From: Fasciola hepatica
Taxonomy: Eukaryota; Platyhelminthes; Trematoda; Plagiorchiida; Fasciolidae
Direction of reading: 5' to 3'
DNA: 64,000 bases
Assembly: GCA_948099385.1 (NCBI GenBank)
Contig: CANUEZ040000020.1
Location: 248,001-312,000, forward strand
The notes below the pieces were generated by a model, which had not been told where the DNA came from, did no database searches, and saw nothing but the letters and a program-made list of their open reading frames with translations. Positions 1-13,275 of this stretch are shown here, piece by piece. The stretch's first letter is position 1. Every line of letters begins with the position of its first letter. Made by a program: the position numbers and the translations under genes.

Positions 1-1600
1 AGCTAACCTAGAAACTCCAACACTCTGAGGACCAGATGCACAAGGGATGCAGTCAACAAAAATCGTGTCAGGGATCATTGTTCACACCTAGTGTGGTACA
101 GGATTATCAGGAGACCGGGTATGACTGTATCCCTTATGCATCTAGTCCTATATATTGTGTTGTATTGGCATGATTGAGAATCACTGAAAACGAGCTTGTT
201 CGCCAACCTGTGTTTTCCAGATGTGCTCTGGGGGATTTTTCGGACAACTCCGAGGATCAGAAAGAGAGGAACAGCATTATCAGTCATGATTCCTATTAGT
301 AGTGAGGAAAAGGCGTTCAATGTCTAGTTCTGTCAAACTTGAATTTATTCATTTTTCTTGAAGCCGTCACGGGCAAAGATGTTGTGGGTATTCGATTTAT
401 TCTTTGTATTTAAAATGAAAACTGAAATACAATTGAGTTGCTGACAGGTCTAAATATTTACCAGCAAGATTCTTCCTTAACCAACAAGGAAAACCCAGGA
501 TCCTCGGGCAGAAGGTCAAAATTACAAACAATTCCTGAACCCATTCTTCTTCAAACTACCAGTCAAGTAATTAGAGTAACAAGTCAGTCCCAGATGATGT
601 TCAAGTTACTGAAATAGCCATTATATATGTGACAGTAAAAACTAATAAATACAAGGAAATGTAGCAGAAAGTCTAGCAAAATTCAAGGTAGAAAAACTTA
701 CTCGAGCAATTCCTGTACCGTGCCCGGAATTCGACTATTTCCCAATGAAGCAACATTCCCGTTTGACAAACTGTTTTGGAAGTAAGATGCGAAAATCTTT
801 TATCATCCGAATCCCATCGAGCATCCATCACATACTGAATGTTCCGTAGCCTAGAGTGATGAAATTCATAAAGTAATATCTATTTTCTAGAGTGATGAAA
901 ACTTCCATGTGAATCGACTTCAGAATAAGACTAACAAGCGACCCCACATGTAGAAAGTGGCCTCCTTTTAAAGTAAACCGCTACTGTAATAAATCGTTCT
1001 AAACTAACGAGAATTCTTCCGGGTTGACTATGGGTCTGTCGTAAATCTGTTGCTTTGTTCGCTAGTTAGCCCCGAAGTGCTTCAAAGGAGTGGTCCCTTT
1101 TGTGATTCCTCGGTCCGAATGAGTATTCTGCACTGTCCGGACGATGATTGTTTCTAATACCGGGGGTGGAGTTGAGTTCCACACTTTCTCATGCGGGGCA
1201 TTATGACCATGGGGTTTCCCCTTTAAAATGTAATCATATACAGACACGGAATAATAATGATGAAACGGCTCATTTGAAGACAGCAAAAAAAGAGCTCACC
1301 TAGAGATTCAGTTGCGTATGATCGTCCATTTCCGGATGAGTACGGTATCCGTGAAAATGTTTATTTTCAATATCCCCATGGCTTAGAGAACCTTCATCAA
1401 TTACTAATTATTTGCCAAGGACAGAGTGGATAAAAATAAAACCAGCAAACACGGCCCCTTTTATTCATAATCTTGCACAGCCTACTATGCCGAATGTTTT
1501 TAAAAGCTTGCATTTTTAATGTGTCAGAACCGAGATCGGTTCGGAGTGTATCGAAAAATCGGTGCGCCACGTGAAATGTTATGGTAGAATTTTATTGCTC
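1..1600. other. No recognisable gene (AT-rich intergenic DNA)
   Basis: I see no protein domain or RNA gene here. Open frames are all short and have no recognisable motif. The 14-base string CTAGAGTGATGAAA occurs twice, near 851 and 888, as a small local duplication. A short motif with AATAAA on the minus strand near 1450-1470 recurs near 14040 and 22700 (see findings). Confidence 0.6.
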
Positions 1601-1624
1601 AATAACACAGCGTAGTCAAAATCG

Positions 1625-1680
1625 TTGGTAGGTTGTCGACGTTTCGGTCACCACGGGTAACCTTTTTCAAGACTGGTTTT
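1625..1680 (-). repeat. Dispersed repeat with hammerhead-like stem II and GAAAC core
   Basis: Read on the minus strand, 1646-1662 forms a stem-loop (GGTTACC, loop CGT, GGTGACC) followed directly by GAAACGTC. That resembles the stem II / GAAA / GUC part of a hammerhead ribozyme, as known from Penelope-like retroelement terminal repeats. The upstream CUGANGA box is degenerate here (CTTGAAA). It is probably a decayed terminal piece of such an element. No associated reverse transcriptase or GIY-YIG endonuclease frame was seen nearby. Confidence 0.3.
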
Positions 1681-2039
1681 ACAACCGAATGAAACTGGAA
1701 TAGTAGCTTACAGCAATTGGGTGTTAGTCACAGTGTGTTCGTCATTTTGACTGATGTGTAAAATAAATAAGTGAAAAACTAACTGTCAACATAACTGGAT
1801 GAACTCAAATCGTGACTAATAATCAGTACCATTTAGATGATTTATTGATATTTTTTGAACTAATACATACCCTAGTTGCCCACTCCGGAATCCTACCCAG
1901 ACAGCAGATATTCGGCTTTCGGATTACTTAGAAAACTTTTAGTTACACCAGAACCGAGTTTCATAAACCACAAATTCCACTTATGAATTTATTCATACAT
2001 GGAATCTCATTCATTCTTGATGGTCATTCAATACGAACA

Positions 2040-3780
2040 TATCATTAAACTGATGCTCATGGAAGATGAGACAGAGAAGAAAAGAACGGGCCTACAAAAG
2101 CAGGCGAAATTCTGAAGCCAATCGGACTATTAAGCTGATTAAATTGGAAATCAAACGCCGAAATAGCATAAATATAGGTATCATCCTGGAATACTCCAGT
2201 TGTCGGGACACGTGGTCTGATATAAAAAGGCTCAGTGTCAATAATTTAAGGATCGGGAACTGTTCCCTTGACGTCGAAGAACTCAACAAGGGTTTTGGAT
2301 CACAGCTTCAGGATATCTGTTTGCCTGTCTATAGCAGCACTACCGTGCCTCCTCAGATTTAGTCCACGGCTGTCTGGAAGCAGCTAAGTATACTGAAAAT
2401 ATATAGAGCCTTAGGCCCCGATGGTGTATCCTCTGCTGTCCTAAAAGTGTGCACCGAAGCCTTGTCGGATCCCTCGGTATTTATTTTTAATTGTTTTCTG
2501 GAAACCAGTGCGATTCTCATAGTACGGAGACCTGAAAAGATAACCCTTGACCCAAAGAAGGAGCCTGGTACGTACCGCTCCATTGCATATACATCTGCGA
2601 CGAACGAGATGCAGGAGAAAATTTTGTCACTGAGAGTGCTGCTGAGGGTATTTATCAATTTGTACAGCGATCGTCCCGAACAACCCTTGATACCATGATG
2701 TAATTAGTAATATCTGTTGCGGCGGCTTTAGGTAAGAAATACAAAATTATTAGGATGTTATTCCTGGGCCATACAAATCTTTTTGGTAGTCTTGGTAGGT
2801 CAGTGATGCTCAGTCTGTTATTCGAATCAGGAGTTGGTCAGAATTTATGCAGATTGATTCGTGGCTATTTCATTGACTGGACTCACTTTACATCCTTTAA
2901 TGGAATGACATTCTCTCCGCTTCCTATTAATAATGGTGTCTTATGAGGGGCCATCTTTTCATCCTACTCCGTTCTTTTGTACTTGAAATAACTACATATT
3001 CCATGTTCATTTATTTCATGTAGATATTCAGACTAAATCGTTTTTGGATGTGAGCTTTTTAGACCAGAGGCCACTCTCGTAATTCAAAGCCAACTAGATG
3101 ATATCGTCAATTAGTCTTCCTCCCGATCTCTGATTTTAAATGCATCTAAATATCACGACGTATAATTTTCTCATCACCCAGGGCTCAAATCAAATAGTAT
3201 TGACAAACTCCCTCTGTTTTCTATACACAGAGAACATATTCTCGCATTGATCACAGTGAAATACCTCGGTGTTTTGCTCGTCCACAACCTTTCGTGGTCT
3301 ATGCACCTCAGTCGGGTGTTTTGTAAAGTTAGAAAGCTATCCTTTTTCTCTCCCACACCACTTATGTTCTTCACACCTCATATGTACATTCCAAAATTTG
3401 TAGCCGCTTGCGTTATTACCCACTTGCTTCATTGCTCCCCACTAATCTTTCCTGATTTTCTGAATAGGGAATTTCATTTGATCTTAACACCCATAAAACA
3501 CATCTCTATGTGTAGTGGCATGTCTAGCCTTACTCTTGTTGACACTTCTGTGCTTGTGATGGTTTTGTTTCCAAAATTCTCTCTGATTCCCATCATCCCC
3601 TACACAGTGAACTTACAAGGACTCTACCTACATCTTCCACAAGCTCAAAGTTTAAACTGCTACCTACCTGCACTTCTGTATACTATGATTCTGTTCTACC
3701 TTATCTCTCTCGTCTACTGGATGGTTGTATGAAGGTTGTTCCAAGACTACAAAACAGCTTGAATTTCGAAAATTAATCCG
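2040..3780 (+). pseudogene. Degenerate non-LTR retrotransposon reverse transcriptase (Jockey/CR1-like)
   Basis: This is a decayed reverse transcriptase reading left to right. From 2066 to 2698 one frame, broken by a TAG at 2360, carries the finger-domain signature GPDGVSSAVLK (about 2415-2450). The frame then shifts. From 2755 to 3000 it carries a palm-like stretch around LFGSLGR and HFTSFNG, and the expected VPQG box is interrupted by a stop at 2944. From 3247 to 3732 the same frame carries the thumb signature VKYLGVLL and the segment VFCKVRKLSF. The catalytic YADD box expected near 3000-3200 is not readable. No endonuclease or tail was recognised, so this is a 5'-truncated, long-dead copy. 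Assignment to a non-LTR element is confident; assignment to a clade is not. Confidence 0.75.
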
Positions 3781-6700
3781 TTTTTACACTTTTTCCTTGG
3801 TCCACATTGTGCATACACGGCATTGTTTTATCCACAGAAATTGAGTAAAAGGCTAAAAACCCACGCTTTTGAGTACACAAAACAGCTGCAGGCTGAACTC
3901 GAACAGGAAATGTTTGTAAAGCAGATATTTACGGATTCTGGATTTTTGCTGACCTTTGCGGATACTGATTTGAAGCATGATGTGAATCGCAAGGTCGAAT
4001 GAGTTCTTGAACGGTGATACTGAATTGGTGATCTATAACGTATATCCTATCACAGCAAATTCCAAGTAAGACCCTGAAATAAGGATTATTCAGTCATCCT
4101 TTATATGAAAAACTGGTCGGCTATTATTGCACACAGATCTCAAACCCTTAGTTTTATGTGGATTGACTTTACACAGTAAGCTCATGATGACCTGTCACCG
4201 ATCGTCACGTATGTGGTTGTATTCTATAAGTCTTTACATTGCTTCGGACTGGTCACCCAACTTGTTTTTTCATCCAGATCGGGTATTCATTCACATAGCA
4301 TTCAAAACTAGGAATTACTTAACATTTTCTTCAGAATTTAAACCATAATGTTACTCTTTCTAAGTAGAAGCAGCTAGGGGGATTGATCATTTTTGTGTGA
4401 ATTCAGATACGAAATGACTCCCTCTCGGAAGCTCGGAGCTGAAAAGTCCGGTGTGATAGATGGTATGCACTCTATCACTGAAATCATGCCATACTCCTTT
4501 AATTATTGAGAAATTCAAATATACAGGAGAATAAAATTTGTTGTGCACATGAAAACACTCTTTGAGATTTGAATGCACTATCTGCTTCGTACTAAAATAC
4601 GCCTAAATCGACTAATTACGAATGGGATGTGCCAAGGGCTACCGGAATCAAAATGGAATGAGAGGAAGACATGAGTCTGCTTGACCGATCCAAGGACTTG
4701 TATTGTCCGTGGAAATAAATAAAAACGTCTCTTGGACGGTTGCACATCATTTTCAGTATGATTTCCTTCTCAGATTTTGAGGGGCAGAAGAATATGCAGC
4801 GTGACCAACATACAAATACATCTAATGCTGTCGTATCGGTGGATCTTTTATATTTCTACTCGGAATTTCGACCCACGCTGTGAACGAGTCAATCCACGAT
4901 TAAAACACCGGTTCGTAAGTTTGACGGTCATAGTTCACCTAAATGAATGCTAAAATACATCGAGCTTCTACTGACTATCCGAAATCGCTTGTCAAAGCAA
5001 GTTTGCTAGGGGCTTGAAGTATAAACCGGTAGTCTGATTCTGTCAAATATGCCTTATGAATCCCAATATAACAGGCACGACTTCAACTGAAATGGATACG
5101 GAACAATTACCGTTGTGTTTCCAAACACGACTCAATAACAACCGCGCATGCGCGAACACGAGAGGAAACTGTTTATGCACGAATAACGACAAATTCATTA
5201 CGTTAAACCTATCAATTCGATCACAAGCTTTATTTTCATCTGACACAGCTAACCTATGGTACCCGAATCTTTAATTGACTCACCACATTTCACGGATTGC
5301 CTTCGTTCTCCCTCAATGTCAGTGACTTTTAGGCATCCCCTATAGGAAAACAGGAGAGAAAGACTGGAGGTGAAAGTACCATCTCGTGGGGTCGCTGCTT
5401 TAATGTTTTCCATATTGTGAAACCTCCATAACACATCTCTCAGACGAAGTGTACTGCTTTCATCATTCTCATCGCTCGTTGTTTAGTACCCTTCACGGCG
5501 TCATCAACTGCCAAAGATTAGCTTCTTTTTCAGTAATCACCTTTCTTACTCATTTCTGTCGGAGTTATTCAAATTGAAACTCGCTGCCTGTGAATATGGT
5601 TTATCATTTCAGTTCTCCCACCCGGTTCAACTTGTGTTTGCTACGCACATCATGAACTTATCCTTCACAGTTTGCTTTGTGCTTCTTTGGTAAGTCAGTT
5701 GATTTATTCGTGTAATTCTATCGAGATATTTCGCCCACTTGGTCCATGTCTTACTCAGATAAGTCCACCGAACAACGGGGATCAGCCCACAAATTTGGCT
5801 TGACACCATTTTAGTTGCAAAGATCACCCTAAAGTTATATTTTTTTTACTTTTGCTTACGTGCATTTGGGGGGGGGGAATCAATGAGGCCTGCAAAGATT
5901 TCAGAACGCAGTCATCAAGTAAGACCTCCAGACTCGCTCTTTTAATTTCTATAGGGTCGCAATGGTTAAATCGTGGTAGCAAATCAGTTGGTAGTGCATT
6001 GATGTAGGCCACTGCTGTTACCCGTATCGCTGTGAAAGTTCATGTGGCTAACGAATAAATCAGACATTTGGTGTTGTGCATCAGTCATTTGCTAAGGGAC
6101 GCAATATACTACACCATTTTTCACGTGGTCGGAATTATGTCAAATTAATTGGAAGTGGGTCAAAGTTATTCGGGAATGCCACCGTAACTGGTTCGGATAC
6201 CGCTTCATCAATCTTCCTTACCCGTTTCTCGTAGGTAGTCCCTCCAAGCCGTTGTCGTCTGCGCATCGCACGATAATGTGCGACCACAATTACGCACGTG
6301 GGCCGGACCTTGTCTTGATCAAAGCCATGAGCTTTAGTAACTATCTCGTGACCGAACTAGGTAGTCAAGATGTATACGATAACGCGATCAGCAGACAGCG
6401 TCAGGCCTGTCAGTAGGCTTTCGGGTTCCAAGTGGACAAAGCAAACGAGATCGCATTGTGTTCACAGGCTGAATTCGAGAGTAGCAATTGAAAACGAGTG
6501 CTGCAGTGCAATCCTAGTAGTGCAAAAGTATCCGAATTTCAATCAATTTTCACTTTTGATGGGCGGTGATAGTAAATTATTGAGGCGTAAGATGGACTGC
6601 AATTCCGCTCGGTTTTTGAACGACAGGCTGACAACACTTCGGATATTAAAATGTATGGGCTTGCAGGTGCAAGATTTATGAGCGTAGTTTTCCATATTTT

Positions 6701-7140
6701 GTGGCACCATCAACACATAAAAAGTTAGCTACTAGCTTCTCAACAGCGGATTCTGATTGGCTCCTGGCTGCGGGAACTGCACTGCTTTCACAGTAGTGAA
6801 ATTGAATCCTAATTTCATCAGTTTTATGTGATTGAGCCTATAAATATCAGAGATCATCAAAAAAAATTTGATTCCGTGGAGTGAAATTTCCTTTGATCAA
6901 TCACCTTCAATTAGATTTTCAATAGTGCCGCGTGTACGAACCTGTGCTATCCCCATTGAGTGGTTCATAAAGAAACGACCATCAACTCGCAACTCTGTCC
7001 TGATAAAGACGTTGATAATTGCATTACAAATATTCATTTGTCGAGAACCTGAATGCATTCTATTCTCTCACAACAACTCCAGGCCTTTAGATAGAGAAAG
7101 CAATAGTGTTGATGGTTTTAAGTATTTGTGTTGGTTGTAG
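3781..7140. other. No recognisable gene
   Basis: This is AT-rich DNA with only short, motif-free open frames. The one compositional feature is a run of about ten G at 5869. Nothing here matches the repeat families recognised elsewhere in the window. Confidence 0.55.
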
Positions 7141-7164
7141 CCCAGGTTATTGGTTGTCATGATG

Positions 7165-7235
7165 TTCTGGTAGCTGAGCTTGGCGTTTAGATCGCAAACG
7201 TTTCATCACCAGTCGAGGTGACATCGTCAGTGTTG
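7165..7235 (-). repeat. Dispersed repeat with hammerhead-like core, copy 2
   Basis: On the minus strand 7230-7182 reads CTGACGA, then a six-pair hairpin (GTCACC / GGTGAT with loop TCGACT), then GAAA, then a second hairpin (CGTTT ... AAACG), then CC. This is the order CUGANGA - stem II - GAAA - stem III of a hammerhead ribozyme. Two features argue for decay or against function. The residue expected to be U at the NUH cleavage triplet is C, and no convincing stem I pairs the flanks. A diverged copy lies at 12892-12940, so it is part of a dispersed element. Confidence 0.4.
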
Positions 7236-7689
7236 TTGGTTGAATGTCTAGCGACCGCATGTCATCATAAGCGACACTTTTACGTTGTCAGCTCTAGCAT
7301 CTCTGCTTTTTACCTTGGGGATCATTTTGTTGTACTCGTAATGTGGATACGTGTTTTTCAGCGAATCAGAGTTGTGTCACCTTTGGTAGAACAACAGGAA
7401 CGTCGTGGGTAGAAAAGCCGATTAGTTTTGCATTCTTTCTTCGGTAAAAAAGCATTACGAAGAGAACTACTTTTCCAACTGCAAGCCCAACAGCATTCAT
7501 TTTCATAACATTAGAATGACTAAATGAAACAAATCATCACTTGGTTAAAGACACCCACCTTTCTGTTTGTTAGTGCTTTCCACTAGAGCCGCAAAATAGT
7601 TCGAACTTAAATTATCGTTTTACCTATGAGTATTGTCATCCATAAGAAGTGTGGGGTCTAACGTGCTCAGACATGGATCGCCACGCCCA

Positions 7690-8060
7690 TCTTTGTCGGC
7701 GTAAGTACTGATGTGCTTATTGAGCTCCGGCTCACCGATTTTTTCTTGTCTTTGCAGATCGTAAACGCGCCAACCAAACGGAAAAACACCGCATCCAGCA
7801 ATCTACATTTTTGGCAAGTCTGTCAGCCAGCTCCATCCATGACCCACGTCGATAAACCCTGCCAGATTAATTTACGAACACTGCCGATAGTGTCCTATTG
7901 TTGGGGTAACTGTTGGACGCACTCAAGCGTAGATCGCCACACCCATGTAAGTGTTGACGCTTCCTTAAGCACTTGCTGAGCTTCGACTCACCGAGTTTTC
8001 TTTGCAGATCGTGCATGTGCAACTCCCACGCATAAACGCCGTATCCAACACAGTACACAA
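7690..8060 (+). repeat. Two tandem ~246-bp units, each with a mini-intron-like segment
   Basis: Two diverged direct repeats each begin with ATCGCCACRCCCAT. Each then contains GTAAGT (7701 and 7947), a shared middle (GAGCT..GGCTCACCGA-like), a pyrimidine-rich tract and TTTGCAG (ending 7757 and 8007), followed by ATCGT. Each segment therefore looks like a complete small spliceosomal intron of 57 and 61 nt. A third diverged copy is at about 20360-20460. I do not recognise a protein in the flanks. It could be the terminal repeat of an intron-bearing retroelement, such as a Penelope-like element, or a repeated exon. Both readings are inference. Confidence 0.45.
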
Positions 8061-11000
8061 GATAAAACCGAGAGCCTTAGAAACCATGGATTTCGACAAC
8101 AACGAAATCATACAGCCACAAGAAAACTGGTCATCTGCAGCAAAGATACCCAGTCCTCATCTAGTAGAGATGCATTCACATGATTTGTATGTCTTGCTGC
8201 ATCTCGTTGCTTTCAGTTTATGACGGAATCACGTTCATTACTGCTCTCTGATTCATAACTGTCTTCGAGCAACGAACTACTTATCCAACAATTAGTATGC
8301 ATATCCCGTACACCGTTAACTACAGACCAGGAAGATGCCTGGGAAAATCATGCTTGAAATTCAATTGTCCATTCTTAGCTTCTTATTCCGGGCCCTATGT
8401 GATTAACAAGTTTGCCGTGTTCATCATTTTTGATCACCGTATTCAAATGACCCAGTTTCGTGCGTCCCATTCTAGTACGCTCACAAAACCGTTAATGCGT
8501 TGTGTGTACCAAAAATATATATTCCCCTTACTTTGGCCCTAATAGGAAGCTTTCTTGATATATGACCCTTGCGTGAGCCTATGCGCTTCTGCGTGTGCAC
8601 ACGCGAGTTTTTCATTTCTGTGTGTGTTTGTGTGGAAATTGGATATTCCCGTCAAAAACGGCTGCGAATGTCATCTCAAATAAGCCATCAAAATGAGGAC
8701 GAGCGTTCTGATGAACGCGTTACGAGAGGCTGAGAAAGAGTTAAGACCAGCCTAACCTCTTTTGGTCAGCGCGTGCGCGTGTGTGTTTTGGGTCGACAAA
8801 GTGATAAAGTGAGATGGCGCGATCGTAAAACTTGTGGGAAACAATTAAACTGAGCAGTGCTGTTGACCGAGTTAAAATTTAACTCAAATTCCCCGCGCAT
8901 AATTTTCCCGTTTGATAACTTCCCTCGTTTGATTCACATAGGTTGTGGACTTCAGAAAACCTAAATAAAAGCTGCCTCTAAACATTCTGAGTACTCAGGA
9001 TTTCATTGCATTTATTTGCCATCTTTCACTCAAAAGTGCTCGTTCGCAAACATCTGGAAATTTGCATCTTCCTCTACACCATGAGTAAATAAATTATGGA
9101 AAATGTGATCAACCAACAAAAGCTGTACAAAAGTATCATTAAAATTACAGGCGCCCGTTTCGTTTCTGGTACTAGCTGATTTCTTTCAAAGTTTCGCGTA
9201 CAGCAGAGAGATTGCTCTGTTTCTCTCTCTCCTCTACTCCTTGCTTACTTTTTCACCCGTACAGAGCGGTTACAAAACCGAATCTAACGAACTGAGTGGC
9301 AAGATATTTATGTGACGTGCAGTAGTGAAAAAAACGAATCGAGTGCATCGCTAGTATCTATGATTGTTAAAAGAATAAATTCACTGTCGAGATCACTCGT
9401 CCGGTATATGACTTTCAGTTCCACAAAGTTTTCATAATCCTACCACCCCGACTATTCAAATGGAGTCTTTACATTAAAAAACCCCACTTCTCACTGCATG
9501 TTGTGATTTAAAAACACTCCACTTTATGAGACACCTAATTGTCGCCATATTTCTGCTTCTGATGCAACCGTTGATGAGCAGCTGGTGAACTCCGATTGTT
9601 CTGAAAGATCGGTGTACATCCCTAAATAAAGGCAAATTTTCCCAACTTTGTGGCAAATGTGAAAAAACTACCTTCGTGCAACTGTTCTGATTTTTTGGTT
9701 ATCCACTGTGTGACAAATTATTTGTGATCATCTTGGAAGAATTCTACGTGTTTTTACACTTTTATAGAAATTATAGGTGAAAGTATATCAACAAAATAGC
9801 CTGAAAATTTAAAAGCCCCGGCATCCGTGCCTGACGGTCTTTCCAGTGTGGCTATCCAACGTTTTTTTTGGGAAGTCATCAAGTGTATGACCACGTTTGG
9901 ATTTTCGATATAAATTGTTTTTGTATGGGTGACACCAGGGACTTTTTTTGGAAGCACACCGTCATCTACATATAGTACTACTTACATTGGAAGTCCAAAC
10001 TTGGGAACAAGTGTCCTCGTTCTGAAAGTTAACCTTGACTAACCGACGAAATAAAGTTTGACGAGTTACCTCGTGATTCTTAAAATGTATTTTCCTTCTA
10101 TGTATACTCCAAATGAAAGAGAGAGACAACAGTGTACAACCATCTTTAAAACATGAGTACATTTATATAGCGAACCACGTTGAACCTTGTTCTACCGCGG
10201 TAAAAATATGAAGTCGGGTGGGATAATTTGCTTTCATAATTAGCTTTGCATTTCATGATAAGTTCTTGTTCTGCTTTTCAGTGTTTAGCGATGAAATAAA
10301 TTTTCTAACTTCAGACCGAATAACTCAGCGGTAGTCACATTGGTCAGATAAGCAGACATTATAATGTCCCAACTACCAAGACGTTATACCACGCGTTGAA
10401 ACTCTGACCACCTTCTAATCAGTTGATGTCATTCCTAGAAAAAAATATCATAGACCAGAATAATGCCCCCTTATCACAACGAAAGCCTATTTAAATATTG
10501 TACGTCTTCGTTTCTGGTTGAGTTTCATTGACTATGGATAGAAGAGAATATGAGGAACGGTGATTGTAACCTGGTTTGTTGCAAGCAGCAAGCAAGCCGT
10601 TGGGGGCCCACTTGTGGAATTTATGAAAGACTTGTTTAGTTAGATGAATTTGCTCAATGTGCCGCAGTTGCAGGATAATGCGATCATTACTAAGTCCTAA
10701 TGAAATATGAAATTACCTCAAACCACTTTCAATCTTCTCCAATTTACTAATGAGTAGTAAGCGTGGAATAGCTATGGAGAACTTCTTGACGGTGCAACGA
10801 AGATGATCAAATTTAACAGAAAACTGACAATAATTTGCGCGAACCAAATGAGCCGAAATGCTTCCCTCGGGAATCAGACGATCACGATCTGAGCAGTACT
10901 TTTTTTTTAGGTACCGCCTCTTCGGCGGGTTTTCTTCCTAATTCAGACTGTTTCCTCTGATAGCAACACACTTTGGATTAAAGCGCTTTTCGTCACCATA

Positions 11001-12880
11001 ATGCAGTCCGGGGCGAGCCCTTTTGGTTAGGTCCAAACTAGGATCTGGGCACGGAAAAGCCATCGTGCATACATTTATGCGTTCTACAGTATTTTCGCAG
11101 TTTGAGTCAAACACCGGAGATTATGAGCCCTGCGAGGTTGTTAAATTGTGCTGCAATGCTCTTGAACTGTGATGCAAGGCCCTTGAACCACTGAAAAACT
11201 GTAGTTATTGTATTGTTGGAATCCCGTGTACGAATCAGTCCAGTATTATTTCAAATAATACTAATGAGCTTTAGATCATACCAGCCCTCGGGGACTGATT
11301 TCCCGATTGATCCACAATGTTCTTCCCTAGTTTGCTGTTGTAGACATCAAATTTGTTTTTTCCCCTGATAAGTTCATGAAGGTGGATTTCAACCAAGTAT
11401 TGGATAACTCGTAACTGTCTCTCTTTCAAATCATCGGAGCACGCTGACTGTCATTGGTCTAACTGGTGGATGTGTGACTACAACCTGAAGAGTATAAGCT
11501 CGTTGGATTGGTGAAACTGATTTTGGATTCCGCACTGTTCTATCGTGAATATCTATATAGTTACTCAAGAAGGGTTAAATAGTATCGATCAGTAAAAACA
11601 AGTGTAAAAGTATATATTCTGAGAAAACTGCGAGTCATTCGCTTTGCTTACACTAGCAATAGGATATTCAAACTGTCTTTTTCCCCCTGGGTGACGAAAG
11701 GCTTCTTCAGAATCCATACTAAAGACTAAGATCGCCTCCGATATCGGACAATGAGGTCAGTTAGAAGGAATACTTCGAGTACTATTAATGAATTTCAAAA
11801 TTTCTACTTAGTTCTGTGAGAACCCCGGGGAAACAATATTTTAAATTACTCAAGAACGAATTTTCTTTGGAGTGGATCTATTCTAGTTTTATAAATTTAT
11901 TTTCAACTAATGCCATCAATTTTGACGGCAACTGTAATAATTATTCCTAGCAAAATTGAGTTTCTGATTCGTGCTCAATTATGGTCAGACGTATTGCTTG
12001 CCAAAAGTATTGTGAACCATCTTAGAGAATAGTTACGATGGAATTGCTAACTACAAGAGATTTCTATCCTAAATTGCCCGAGGTGTATTATTCCAGTTTT
12101 ATCTATGCTCACCTGGATAAGACTTGTAACTGGACAGCTCGCTACGAGACCTGCTTTATTCCTTTTGAGTACACGCCATGGATCATTTAGGGGCTACCAC
12201 AAAAAAAAATTCGAACGAAAATGTTCGAAATAAAGTTTCGTTTTTTACTGGGTGAAATGGTCTGGCTATATTTGTCTTACCATTTCCCGAAGCTTTCTTG
12301 TTGAGAAACGAAAAGTGTCAACTGAATCCAAAGAATTCAGTTCCGCTAAAAACGAAATTCTTTTTCTACATTGATATTATTAAATTGACTAAGACAACAA
12401 ACTTTTATCTGTTTGCTGAAGACAAACATTCACGCGCCAATTATATCTGAAATTTGACTACTGTCGGCTCCTTTGCTCGCAAAATGACAAAAATTTTCTT
12501 AGTTTTCTATAGGCGAAAGCGCCAAAATTTAACCGGGTATTTTACTGAACTTATCAGGACTAAAGACTTTAGATGATATCATGGTTATAAGTTAGAACGG
12601 AAAAAGCCAGCTAACATTCCTCAACCCATGTTCAAATTTACCAACGTGTCACCCCTCGGTAGTGACTTAATCTCTAACCATTACAGATAAATGCAGTTTG
12701 TTAGTTCTTGTGAGGTTTCCAAATGAAAGTCCTTTACAAACTGCTTATTTTCTAGGCAAGTTCTCCACACCATCGGTGCCAGTCTTTTGATAAATGTAGG
12801 TCTAGTTTTTCTCCTCAAAAATTGCCTTGTTACGAATTCGTCTGTTTTGGTCATGACCTGAGTTCCTCATAAGTGTCTGA
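8061..12880. other. No recognisable gene; GT-rich patches
   Basis: No protein motif was found in 4.8 kb. GT-rich, loosely repetitive stretches lie at about 8580-8640 and 8765-8800. A perfect CCGCC/GGCGG hairpin followed by T residues occurs at about 10913-10940; it is noted but not interpreted as a terminator in a eukaryote. Confidence 0.55.
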
Positions 12881-12884
12881 TTGC

Positions 12885-12975
12885 TGATCACGGCGTTAAG
12901 GTCACAAACAGTTCACCGCCGGTCGAAGTGACTTCATCAGTGCGCAGGCCGTCTTGGCTGCAGACGAAATGTCTG
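12885..12975 (-). repeat. Dispersed repeat with hammerhead-like core, copy 3
   Basis: The minus strand from 12940 to 12892 reads CTGATGA, a GTCAC.../...GTGA hairpin, GAAC in place of GAAA, and a short second hairpin ending AACGCC. It is the diverged partner of the repeat at 7182-7230 and shares its spacing. The changed GAAA box makes cleavage activity unlikely in this copy. Confidence 0.4.
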
Positions 12976-13126
12976 TGACTTAAACGCCGGGCTGAGCCAT
13001 CAGCCATCAAACTAAGCTACGAAAAACACTGCTCAAGATCCCTCTGGAGACGTACTGATTGGCTTAATCAATTCTATGCGTTTCAAAAACACCGCTCATG
13101 CACAGTACTTTCTTACTCATGGTTGT

Positions 13127-13275
13127 TTATGAGTGCAATAGAAGACGCTCACCCCACACCCTCAAAGGGCCATCGCACCGTTAGTGATACCCGGAAACCA
13201 TGACCCAGAGATATAAAGTGAAGAACCATGCGTCGTAATGAGCCGTGACAGTGGATCACTGTGTAGCACCACAAA
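13127..13275 (-). repeat. tRNA-derived SINE, body fragment
   Basis: This segment aligns by eye with the body of the SINE at 27805-28030. Shared order: GAGTGCAAT, CAAAGG, TTAGTGATA, AGAACCA, GTAATGAG, GGATCACTGT. The tRNA-like head is missing or too diverged to see. The copy is old. Orientation is given with the tRNA head as 5' end. Confidence 0.55.

Noticed and set aside
10913..10940. GC-rich hairpin followed by T residues, like a bacterial intrinsic terminator
   Set aside because: The window is eukaryotic repeat DNA with no bacterial genes, and the T stretch is broken. A chance hairpin is the simpler reading.
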